64,000 nt of DNA from NCBI RefSeq assembly GCF_020162115.1, contig NZ_CP083911.1:2232001-2296000 (forward strand). The letters are read 5' to 3'. Position numbers and translations under genes: made by a program. The notes beneath the pieces were generated by a model. It was given only the letters and a program-made list of their open reading frames with translations, had not been told where the DNA came from and searched no databases. Positions 15,940 through 23,621 of this stretch are shown here, in pieces. Each line of letters begins with the position of its first letter. The first letter of the stretch is position 1. The stretch comes from Tepidimonas taiwanensis (GTDB lineage: Bacteria > Pseudomonadota > Gammaproteobacteria > Burkholderiales > Burkholderiaceae_C).

Positions 15940-16935
15940 TTGAATACAACCGCCGCCCCCTCCCCAGCGCTGACCCTGATCGCCGACGAGATGCGCGCCG
16001 TCGACGCGGTCATCCAGCAACGGCTCGGCAGCGAGGTGCCACTGGTCGGACAGGTGGCGCACTACATCATCGGCGCGGGCGGCAAGCGCGTGCGGCCCGC
16101 GCTGCTGCTGCTGGTGTGCGGGGCGCTGGGCTGCACCGATGCGCGCCGCCACACGCTGGCCGCCGTCGTCGAGTTCATCCACACCGCCACGCTGCTGCAC
16201 GACGATGTGGTGGACGAGTCCACCCTGCGGCGCGGCCGCGACACCGCCAACCAGGTGTTCGGCAACGCCGCCAGCGTGCTGGTGGGGGATTTCCTGTACT
16301 CGCGCGCCTTCCAGATGATGGTGGACTGCGGCGAGATGCGCATCATGCGCGTGCTGGCCGACGCGACCAACGTGATCGCCGAAGGCGAGGTGCTGCAGCT
16401 GATGAACATGCACGACGCGCACCTGGACGAAGCGGCGTACCTGCGCGTCATCCGCGCCAAAACGGCCAAACTGTTCGAGGCGAGCGCCCGGCTGGCGGCG
16501 ATACTGGCCGGTGCCGACCCCGCCACGGAGGAGGCCTGCGCCACCTACGGGCAGGCGCTGGGTGCCGCGTTCCAGATCGTCGACGACGTGCTCGACTACG
16601 AGGGCGACACCGCCGAGCTGGGCAAGAACCTTGGCGACGACCTGCGCGAAGGCAAGGTGACGCTGCCCGTCATCTGCACGCTGCGCCGCTGCACCGAACC
16701 GGAAGCGGCGCTGATCCGCACCGCGATCGAGACCGGTGGCACGCAGCGGCTCGACGAGATCCTGGCCATCGTGCGCCGCAGCGGCGGGCTGGCCGAGGCG
16801 CGCGCCCACGCGGCCGCCGAGGCGCAACGCGCCATCGCGGCGGCGCAGGCACTGCCGCCCGGCGATGCGGTGCGCGAGAAGTACCGCGAAGCTCTGCTAC
16901 AATTAGCGGCTCAACTGCTGACGCGCCGCGCGTGA
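15940..16935 (+). CDS. ispB: Octaprenyl/polyprenyl diphosphate synthase
   Basis: Trans-polyprenyl synthase that builds the isoprenoid side chain of ubiquinone from IPP. Both aspartate-rich motifs are present: LLHDDVVDES (chain-length/FARM region) and QIVDDVLDYEGD (SARM). GGKRVRPALLLL and EGEVLQLMN are also typical. The only plausible start matching the E. coli N-terminal length is a TTG at 15940 (MNTTAAPSPALTLIADEM), giving 331 residues. Upstream in-frame sequence is not protein-like, and an ATG at 15991 would remove the first helix. The gene diverges from ahcY; tRNA-Pro follows. Confidence 0.94.
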   Translation: MNTTAAPSPALTLIADEMRAVDAVIQQRLGSEVPLVGQVAHYIIGAGGKRVRPALLLLVCGALGCTDARRHTLAAVVEFIHTATLLHDDVVDESTLRRGRDTANQVFGNAASVLVGDFLYSRAFQMMVDCGEMRIMRVLADATNVIAEGEVLQLMNMHDAHLDEAAYLRVIRAKTAKLFEASARLAAILAGADPATEEACATYGQALGAAFQIVDDVLDYEGDTAELGKNLGDDLREGKVTLPVICTLRRCTEPEAALIRTAIETGGTQRLDEILAIVRRSGGLAEARAHAAAEAQRAIAAAQALPPGDAVREKYREALLQLAAQLLTRRA

Positions 16936-16963
16936 CATGGGCGGCTCTGTTGCGGTTGGCATT

Positions 16964-17040
16964 CGGGGTGTAGCTTAGCCTGGTAGAGCGCTACGTTCGG
17001 GACGTAGAGGCCGGAGGTTCGAATCCTCTCACCCCGACCA
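16964..17040 (+). tRNA. tRNA-Pro (anticodon CGG)
   Basis: A 77-nt cloverleaf. Acceptor arms CGGGGTG / CACCCCG, D-arm GCTTAGCCTGGTAGAGC, anticodon stem CTACG / CGTAG with loop TTCGGGA (anticodon CGG, codon CCG), T-loop GGTTCGAATCC, and an encoded CCA. The low-GC ethanolamine cluster starts immediately after it. Confidence 0.97.
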
Positions 17041-17129
17041 CATTTGTCATATGTAGGTTCAATTCAGGTTTGGACTGACACTGCAAGCTGGAGCTTGCGG
17101 TAATCCGACCAAACATCCGGTGCCGGCCA

Positions 17130-17999
17130 TCACCGGCGTTGACTTGTGAGCGCCTCCGAGCTCGCGGGCGCATCGAGTATGTCGGCGCGCGTCAGTGGCA
17201 GCCCGCTCATGTCCTTTAGCGCAACGCCCGTGCAACCCTGACGCCGAGCTTCGCGTGCGAGCCACATCAAGCGCTTGGCTGCGATTACCAAATCTTGCCC
17301 TTCGGGTCGAACATTCGAAATGCAGTTGCGCTGCGCGTCGCGGCACCCCACACGGGGCTGGTACGTAAGATAAATACCAAGGCTATCGGGCGAGCTCAAT
17401 CCGGGCCGCTCGCCGATGATGACGGCAACCATCTGCGCCTCCAGTAGCTCGCCGATTTCGTCGCCAACGGCCACGCGCCCTTGCTCGACCACTACGGGTG
17501 GTGCCAGCACCCAATCCGGCTCCTGCACGTCGCGAATGGCACGCAGCAGCGCGACGGCGTGGCGTTGAATACCCAACGCAGACAAACCATCAGCCACGAC
17601 CAAAACCAAATCCGGGCAAGGTCCCTTGCCACTCACCTTCTGCAAGAGCCGCACGCTGGGTTCGTCCAGCCGACGCCCCCAATCTGGGCGCAGCAAATAA
17701 TCGCGCCGGGTACCGGCGCGGCTATGCAGTACCAGCGGCTCAGGCCACCCATCGTCGCGCAACGCATGCACCAAGGTGGTGATATCCAGCGGCACATGGA
17801 CAGCGTCACGGGCTTGAGCGTGTGCCAGCCCAAATCGCAACAGCTCCGCCGTGGGCAGTCCCACACCGCAACGCCCCAGGCCGATTCGCGCGGGCGTGTG
17901 CTCGCGCAACCTCTCCCAAACCGATGGGGCCAGCGCAGAGGTGGGCCCGGTTGGCACCACGACTCCTTCTGATTCCGCCATAAATTCAACAGGCTTCAT
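17130..17999 (-). CDS. eutC: Ethanolamine ammonia-lyase small subunit
   Basis: Beta subunit of the adenosylcobalamin-dependent lyase that converts ethanolamine to acetaldehyde and ammonia. 289 residues with family segments LREHTPARIGLGRCGVGLPT, DLVLVVADGLSALGIQRHA, IGERPGLSSPDSLGIYLTY and RDAQRNCISNVRPEG. The ATG overlaps the eutB stop (ATGA), so the two are translationally coupled. Base composition and codon use (many A/T-ending codons) differ from the surrounding chromosome. Confidence 0.96.
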   Translation of the reverse strand: MKPVEFMAESEGVVVPTGPTSALAPSVWERLREHTPARIGLGRCGVGLPTAELLRFGLAHAQARDAVHVPLDITTLVHALRDDGWPEPLVLHSRAGTRRDYLLRPDWGRRLDEPSVRLLQKVSGKGPCPDLVLVVADGLSALGIQRHAVALLRAIRDVQEPDWVLAPPVVVEQGRVAVGDEIGELLEAQMVAVIIGERPGLSSPDSLGIYLTYQPRVGCRDAQRNCISNVRPEGQDLVIAAKRLMWLAREARRQGCTGVALKDMSGLPLTRADILDAPASSEALTSQRR

Positions 18000-19390
18000 A
18001 CAGGCTGCGGCAGGGCCCCCAAGGTTTGCGCCAGCTGTGCTACGGCGTTGACAGTACAGGGTTGGCCGTCGTCATCCACAATGCCCATCTTGTGCAGCCA
18101 CGCTTCAAACTCCGGCGCGCACCTCAGCCCCAAGAGCTGCCGAACCGACAGCGCGTCGTGAAACGAGGTGCTCTGGTAGTTGAGCATGACATCGTCAGCA
18201 CCTGGCACTCCAATCACAAAATTGACCCCAGCACTGGCCAGCAACCCCAACAGGTTGTCCATGTCGTTTTGATCCGCCTCGGCATGGTTCGTATAGCAAA
18301 TATCACACCCCATTGGCAAACCCAGTAATTTGCCGCAAAAGTGATCCTCCAACCCTGCGCGAATAATTTGTTTGCCGTCGTACAAATACTCGGGCCCAAT
18401 AAAGCCAACCACGGTGTTAACGAGCAAAGGTCGGTAACGGCGAGCGACGGCGTAGGCGCGCGCCTCGCAGGTTTGCTGATCTACGCCATGGTGGGCTTGC
18501 GCAGACAGTGCACTGCCTTGGCCTGTTTCAAAATACATGACGTTGTCGCCAACCGTGCCGCGCTGCTGTGCCTGCGCCATGGCGTGCGCCTCATCGAGCA
18601 ACGCCAAATCGATCCCAAAAGATCTGTTGGCGGCTTCCGTGCCAGCGATCGACTGAAACACCAGGTCGACTGGGGCCCCCACTTCCATCGCCTGCATGGT
18701 GTTGGTCACATGCGTGAGCACACAGGTCTGGGTGGGAATTTCACCGCGCTCGACAATGTCAGCCAACAAGTGCTGCAAGCGCACCAAGTCCGGCACACTG
18801 TCTGACGCCGGGTTGACGCCGATGACGGCGTCGCCCGCGCCCAGCAGCAAGCCATCGACGATACTGGCGGCAATGCCCGACGGGTCGTCCGTGGGGTGGT
18901 TAGGCTGCAAGCGCACGGCCAGTCGCCCACGCAGACCCAACGTATTGCGAAAACGCGTGACCACCTCGCAGCGCTTGGCGACCAGCATCAGGTCCAGGTT
19001 ACGCATGAGCTTGCTGACCGCCGCCACCATCTCTGGCGTCAACCCGGGAGCCAATGTGCGCAACGTGTCACCACTGGCCGCGTCGCTGAGTAACCAGTCG
19101 CGAAATGCACCGACGGTCATCGACGCTACCGGCGCAAACGCGGCGGCGTCATGGGTGTCGATGATCAAACGGGTGATCTCATCGACTTCATAAGGGACCA
19201 CCGGTTCCTCAAGAAACTGCCGCAGCGGCACCTCCGCCAAAACCCAGCGTGCCGCCATACGCTCTTGTTCGCTATCGGCCGCCAACCCAGCCAGACAGTC
19301 TCCGGACCGAAGTGGCGAGGCTTTTGCCAACAGCTCGCGCAGACTTTCGAATCGATAGCGAACACCCGCCACATCAACGCAATAACGCAT
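17996..19390 (-). CDS. eutB: Ethanolamine ammonia-lyase large subunit
   Basis: Catalytic TIM-barrel subunit of the B12-dependent lyase. 464 residues from the ATG at 19390, which aligns with the E. coli N-terminus; a TTG five codons upstream is less likely. Family blocks are RSGDCLAGLAADSEQERMAA, GDAVIGVNPASDS, MYFETGQGSALSAQAHHG, VVGFIGPEYLYDGKQIIRAG and CDICYTNHAEADQNDMDNL. It starts 11 nt after the permease stop in a permease-eutB-eutC operon. No microcompartment shell genes, eutA reactivase or acetaldehyde dehydrogenase are in the window. Confidence 0.97.
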   Translation of the reverse strand: MRYCVDVAGVRYRFESLRELLAKASPLRSGDCLAGLAADSEQERMAARWVLAEVPLRQFLEEPVVPYEVDEITRLIIDTHDAAAFAPVASMTVGAFRDWLLSDAASGDTLRTLAPGLTPEMVAAVSKLMRNLDLMLVAKRCEVVTRFRNTLGLRGRLAVRLQPNHPTDDPSGIAASIVDGLLLGAGDAVIGVNPASDSVPDLVRLQHLLADIVERGEIPTQTCVLTHVTNTMQAMEVGAPVDLVFQSIAGTEAANRSFGIDLALLDEAHAMAQAQQRGTVGDNVMYFETGQGSALSAQAHHGVDQQTCEARAYAVARRYRPLLVNTVVGFIGPEYLYDGKQIIRAGLEDHFCGKLLGLPMGCDICYTNHAEADQNDMDNLLGLLASAGVNFVIGVPGADDVMLNYQSTSFHDALSVRQLLGLRCAPEFEAWLHKMGIVDDDGQPCTVNAVAQLAQTLGALPQPV

Positions 19391-19401
19391 GGCTACTTCC
19401 G

Positions 19402-20865
19402 TCAAGTACGCGAGACACCGTCCGTAAACGCGCCCACAATGGACCCTGCGGGCATTGCCGATGACTCGTCTCGTTCCCCTTGCCCCATCAGCATCTCATC
19501 GAAGGCCGCCGCTGCACGCTGCCGATGCGTCATCCGAAAATACACGAAACCCAGCCCCATCAGACCAACAAACAGCGCACTGAGCGCCGGGTTATAGTAA
19601 ATGACGGCAGCCAGACAGGCGATACCACCGATAAGCGCGATCGCAGGGAAAACGGGGTAAAACGGCGCCTTGAACGGCCGTGGCAGATGGGGTTCACGTT
19701 GCCGCAGCCGAAACAGAGCGGCCATCGAAACGATATACATAACCAACGCACCCAATACTGCCATCGTGACGATGTTGGCTGTCAATGGCTGACCACCAAA
19801 CGTCACCCACTGATCGCTGAAGACGGCCAACACGCCGACGATACCACCACCAATCAGCGCGCGCACGGGCGTACGAAAGCGCGGATGCACCTTGGCAAAA
19901 TATGGTGGCAGATATCCGGCGCGCGCCAAAGCGTACATTTGGCGAGAATAACCGAGAATGATGCCATGGAATGACGCAACCAATCCAAAGAGACCGATCC
20001 ATACAAGCATGTGCATCCATACGCTGCCCTCACCCACGACGCGCTTCATTGCCTGCGGCAATGGGTCATTGATATTGGACAGATCCCGCCAATCACCTAC
20101 TCCACCGGCCATGATCATGACCAGAAACGCCAGCGCAACGAGCGTCAAAATTCCAGCGATATAGGCGATCGGTATCGTCCGCCGTGGCTCGCGCGCCTCT
20201 TCGGCCGCCATCGCCGCCCCTTCGATCGCCAAGAAAAACCAAATGGCAAACGGTATCGCCGCAAAGATGCCACCGGCAGCTTCCCAGGTAAAGCCGTCCG
20301 CCCCGGCCCAACCATGGGAAACAAAATTAGCCAGCGACCAGCCCGGAGCCACCACACCGGCAAAAACCAACAACTCCACAACCGCCAACAGGGTGACAAA
20401 CAATTCAAAAGTAGCGGCTATCCCCACGCCAATAGAATTCAACGCAATAAATACAATATAAGCAGCAACAGCCACCCAGCGTGGATCGAGCTGAGGGAAC
20501 TGGACATTGAGGTAGGCTCCGATCGCCAAGGAGATCGCGGGCGGAGCAAAAATAAATTCCACCAGCGTGGCAAAGCCAGCGACGAAACCTCCGGTTGGCC
20601 CAAATGCACGCCGCGCATATGCAAATGGCCCTCCGGCATGCGGTATCGCGGTCGATAGCTCGGTAAAGCTAAAAATAAAAGTCGTATACATCAACGCAAC
20701 AAATGCTGTCGCCACCAAGAAGCCCAGCGTACCCGCCGTGGCCCAGCCGTAACTCCAACCGAAATATTCGCCAGAGATCACGAGCCCCACTGCGATACCC
20801 CAAAGTGAAAACACTCCGAGGACCGGCTTGAGCTCGCGCGCCACTTGTGTCGGTGCCGATGACAT
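19402..20865 (-). CDS. eat: Ethanolamine permease (APC superfamily)
   Basis: Inner-membrane amino-acid/polyamine/organocation-type transporter with about 12 helices, 487 residues. LGVFSLWGIAVGLVISGEYF at the N-terminus and FTELSTAIPHAGGPFAYARR are characteristic of the ethanolamine-permease subfamily. The location directly upstream of eutBC confirms the substrate by context. The ATG at 20865 has GGAGGG upstream; an upstream in-frame extension is not membrane-like. It is the first gene of the operon, diverging from eutR. Codons ending in A/T are more frequent than in the neighbouring core genes. Confidence 0.93.
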   Translation of the reverse strand: MSSAPTQVARELKPVLGVFSLWGIAVGLVISGEYFGWSYGWATAGTLGFLVATAFVALMYTTFIFSFTELSTAIPHAGGPFAYARRAFGPTGGFVAGFATLVEFIFAPPAISLAIGAYLNVQFPQLDPRWVAVAAYIVFIALNSIGVGIAATFELFVTLLAVVELLVFAGVVAPGWSLANFVSHGWAGADGFTWEAAGGIFAAIPFAIWFFLAIEGAAMAAEEAREPRRTIPIAYIAGILTLVALAFLVMIMAGGVGDWRDLSNINDPLPQAMKRVVGEGSVWMHMLVWIGLFGLVASFHGIILGYSRQMYALARAGYLPPYFAKVHPRFRTPVRALIGGGIVGVLAVFSDQWVTFGGQPLTANIVTMAVLGALVMYIVSMAALFRLRQREPHLPRPFKAPFYPVFPAIALIGGIACLAAVIYYNPALSALFVGLMGLGFVYFRMTHRQRAAAAFDEMLMGQGERDESSAMPAGSIVGAFTDGVSRT

Positions 20866-20957
20866 CACGCCCTCCATCTTTCGTCCGCTGCCAACCGCCC
20901 AGTCGCTGGTGACTGGTACATCGTGTGGACATTCTGAGCAACCGCACCACGGCAACG

Positions 20958-21013
20958 CTATCCCGACTGAGCAAAAACAGGGCGGCCCGCAAATTTTTGC
21001 TCAAAAGGGATAG
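20958..21013. promoter_or_regulatory. Long inverted-repeat operator between the eut operon and eutR
   Basis: Two 20-bp arms, 20958-20977 and 20994-21013, are inverted copies separated by 16 bp. Each has an outer CTATCCC and an inner TGAGCAAAAA block; 17 of 20 positions match, and the three mismatches lie between the blocks. The size and two-block layout of each arm suit one AraC-type monomer with two helix-turn-helix motifs. It lies in the eutR/permease intergenic region, so EutR is the natural candidate. Binding is inferred. Confidence 0.6.
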
Positions 21014-21092
21014 GGTCTACGGGTATTCCCTAGGGGCCAAACTGGCACGATTCTTGATACTCCGCTGACAACGACAATGTAGGTGCACCATC

Positions 21093-22124
21093 ATGGAGTA
21101 CGCCGCGTGCGGCGGCGGCAGTTCCTTTGCCCGATTTCGGCTCAAACGCACCGAGGACGTGCACGTACACGCTCGGCAACTCCAATCCTGGGATCAGGAG
21201 TACGAGCAAGTCTCCCGAGGCCCTTTCCAGGGCGAAGTACGGGAGCTGACCGCCCCGGGCTTGCAGGTTTTTGAAGAGTGGGCCTCGTGCGCTACCGTGC
21301 AGTACTGCAAGCCTTGGCACGGTGGTATTTGGATCGGCTTACCTTCGACGCCGTCTTACGACGGACTGCGCTTCATGGGGCGCAGCGTCACCGACTGTGC
21401 CGCAATGTGGGCCAGCGACGAACAGCCCTTCGACCTCCTGGTACCGGCTGCCATGGGACTCTACGGCGTGGTGCTGGATCTGCAGGACCTACAGCAACAC
21501 CTGTCCTGGCGTGAAGGGGTGCCCAGCGATTCGGCGTGGACAGCCGATGCGTTGGCTGCGGCGCGTTTGCACTCCCTCGGTGCCGTGCAGCGCCAGAGGC
21601 TGGCCGGTTTGGTACGCGAGGTGTTACGCAATCTGGAGAAAAACCCCCACGTCCTGCAACACCGCGCCAGCTATCACGCGATGCACCATGCCATCGTGGG
21701 CATGGTGTGCGACCTGCTCGTACCACAGGCCTCGCGTCATTCGGCGGCGGACGAACCCAGTCATCGGCGTCGCCGTACATTGGTCCGGCGAGCCCGGCAG
21801 CTCATCTTGGATCGCCCGCAGGATTTTTTGCACTTGTCACAGCTCTGTGCAGCCCTGCACGTGACCCGGCGCACACTGCACAATTGCTTCGACACCGTGC
21901 TGGGCATTAGTCCCGCTGCATACTTGCGCGAGGTGCGCCTCAACGCGGTACGGCGCGCGCTGCAAGACCCTGATCTTGCCCACCTCAGCATCGCGGATGT
22001 GGCGGCCCAATGGGGGTTTTGGCACATGGGGCATTTTGGGCAGGAATACAAAGCGCTCTTTGGCGAGCCGCCATCGCAAACCCGGCGCACCGCGATCGGT
22101 CGCCAGCTATGCGTCGGCCAATAG
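21093..22124 (+). CDS. eutR: EutR-like AraC-family transcriptional regulator
   Basis: Predicted activator of ethanolamine utilisation; enterobacterial EutR responds to ethanolamine and B12. 343 residues: an N-terminal effector domain (RTEDVHVHARQLQSWDQEYE; FDLLVPAAMGLYGVVLD) and a C-terminal AraC DNA-binding domain (residues about 230-335). The first helix-turn-helix is LCAALHVTRRTLHNCFDTVL and the second is VAAQWGFWHMGHFGQEYKAL. PAAYLREVRLNAVRRAL between them closely resembles EutR. Divergent from the permease-eutB-eutC operon. Confidence 0.88.
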   Translation: MEYAACGGGSSFARFRLKRTEDVHVHARQLQSWDQEYEQVSRGPFQGEVRELTAPGLQVFEEWASCATVQYCKPWHGGIWIGLPSTPSYDGLRFMGRSVTDCAAMWASDEQPFDLLVPAAMGLYGVVLDLQDLQQHLSWREGVPSDSAWTADALAAARLHSLGAVQRQRLAGLVREVLRNLEKNPHVLQHRASYHAMHHAIVGMVCDLLVPQASRHSAADEPSHRRRRTLVRRARQLILDRPQDFLHLSQLCAALHVTRRTLHNCFDTVLGISPAAYLREVRLNAVRRALQDPDLAHLSIADVAAQWGFWHMGHFGQEYKALFGEPPSQTRRTAIGRQLCVGQ

Positions 22125-22269
22125 CAGTTCGACACCCAAGTACTTATCCGGCGCTGAAGCCCTCTGACATGACGGGTGACACCCTATGCCACCCGATACG
22201 GCCGTTCACCAGTCGTTGACCGCAAGGGATCGGCGGTAAAAACTTCGGCCGGGCGTGGGCCCGTGTGGA

Positions 22270-23478
22270 CTAAAGCCGCGCCAGCAACCGCGTCGGCTGC
22301 AGCCTCACCTTGACGTCGTCGGCCGGGACGGCGCGACGCACCTCGTACGTACGGTCCGCGGTGTCGCGCAGTGGCGGCTCGCCGCGCGGCAGTCCTTCGC
22401 GGCCCACGATCGCGAAGACGAGCGGGGTGTTGGCCCGCACGCCGCGGCGCGCGACGACAGCCGTTTCACCGCTGGCGAGTTCCACATAGGTGCCGGGCAG
22501 ATACAGCCCCAGCGTCTTGACGAACGACGCCCCGAGGGGCGTCGGCATCCCGCTCGCATCCAGGTAGACATCCCGGGCCGCGCGCGGTGCCGGCAGTCCT
22601 GCGCGCGTCCGGCGCGGACTGATGCGCGCCACGTACACATCCGTCATGTGCAGCAGCTGTACCGCCGGCGGGACGTCGACGCGGCCGTGAGGGTAGCCCG
22701 TGCCGCCCACCTGCTCATGGTGGTCGCGTACCAATTCCAGCCACAGGGCATCCCGCACGCCCAGGCGGCGCAGCGTCGCTTCGCCGCGCAGCGGGTGCTC
22801 GAGCACGGCGCGGCGCTGCTCCGGGGTCAACGGCGTGTCCTGCCGCGCCAGGTCGTCATGCAGCCGCGCCATGCCCAGGTTCATCGTCAGCGCGGCGCGC
22901 TGCAGGCTGCGCTGGCGCGCCTCGTCCCAGCCCAGCGTCTGCGCCACCAGCCGCACGATCACCGCACACATCAGTGCATGGCTGGCGCTGTAGCCCATCG
23001 CGCGGTCGAACAGCATCTGCGCGAGCACGAACAGGCTGTCGTCCACGCGCGAGCGCAGCAGCGTGCGCATGCGCTGCTCGATGCGCAGGAAACGGTCGGT
23101 GAAGTCCTGCGCCTGTTCGCCCTGGTGCAGCAGCAGCGTGAGGCTGGCGTGCAGATCGGCCCAGATCTCCTCCAGCGGCCGGGCGTCGGGCTCGATGTCG
23201 ACGGTGTCGTCGAAGCCCATCGGCCGCGTGACGCCGGCGATCTTTTCCAGTGGCTGGTCGCTGCGCAGCGCCCGGTCGATCGCCGCGGTGTAGCGAAACG
23301 TCCAGTGCCGAAAGTCCTCCGCGCGGACCTGCGGGTTGTGCATCACGAGCCACTCACGGTGGTGGGCGTCCCGGATGGCGTTGCCCCGACGCAGCAACAG
23401 CCGGCCGTGGGGGTCCCAGACATCCACGGGAAGGGGCTCCCCCAGCGTGACTTCATCGATGGGCAGCGGTACGTACAT
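22270..23478 (-). CDS. HD-GYP-type protein with degenerate HD site
   Basis: 402-residue cytoplasmic protein. The C-terminal half aligns with HD-GYP cyclic-di-GMP phosphodiesterases: YSASHALMCAVIVRLVA, EHPLRGEATL, the full DHHEQVGGTGYPHG and LLHMTDVYVAR. The HD dyad that defines the metal site is replaced (AALTMNLGMARL instead of the usual LHDIGK-like segment). Phosphodiesterase activity is therefore doubtful, and it may act as a c-di-GMP sensor or partner. The N-terminal region (LPIDEVTLGEPLPVDVWDP) has no domain I recognise. It is divergent from an intact HD-GYP gene, with 143 bp between the starts. Confidence 0.8.
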   Translation of the reverse strand: MYVPLPIDEVTLGEPLPVDVWDPHGRLLLRRGNAIRDAHHREWLVMHNPQVRAEDFRHWTFRYTAAIDRALRSDQPLEKIAGVTRPMGFDDTVDIEPDARPLEEIWADLHASLTLLLHQGEQAQDFTDRFLRIEQRMRTLLRSRVDDSLFVLAQMLFDRAMGYSASHALMCAVIVRLVAQTLGWDEARQRSLQRAALTMNLGMARLHDDLARQDTPLTPEQRRAVLEHPLRGEATLRRLGVRDALWLELVRDHHEQVGGTGYPHGRVDVPPAVQLLHMTDVYVARISPRRTRAGLPAPRAARDVYLDASGMPTPLGASFVKTLGLYLPGTYVELASGETAVVARRGVRANTPLVFAIVGREGLPRGEPPLRDTADRTYEVRRAVPADDVKVRLQPTRLLARL

Positions 23479-23621
23479 GCAAACGCGTGGGCGGGTGGGG
23501 CGTGATCGCCCGCGCCAGCAGAAGTGCCGGCCGCGGACGGATGGTGCGATTGTCCCCCTTGTTTCGGGTCTTCGTCGCGATAATCAGCCTCCTGAAGACG
23601 TATTTTTCGGAGATTCGGAAC

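Noticed and set aside
17083..17098. Hairpin GCAAGCT-GG-AGCTTGC after eutC as a terminator
   Set aside because: A short stem without a U-tract. It may be a chance palindrome in the gap between tRNA-Pro and eutC.
21043..21057. Sigma-54-like sequence TGGCAC-N5-TTGA upstream of eutR
   Set aside because: The -24 half is perfect, but the -12 GC dinucleotide that sigma-54 needs reads GA. There is no enhancer-binding-protein gene nearby, and EutR is an AraC-type regulator that works with sigma-70.
22130..22270. Search for a second copy of the tRNA-Pro 3' end (attR) at the far edge of the ethanolamine cluster
   Set aside because: No repeat of the T-arm or acceptor sequence was found, and there is no integrase gene. 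Island borders therefore remain unproven.
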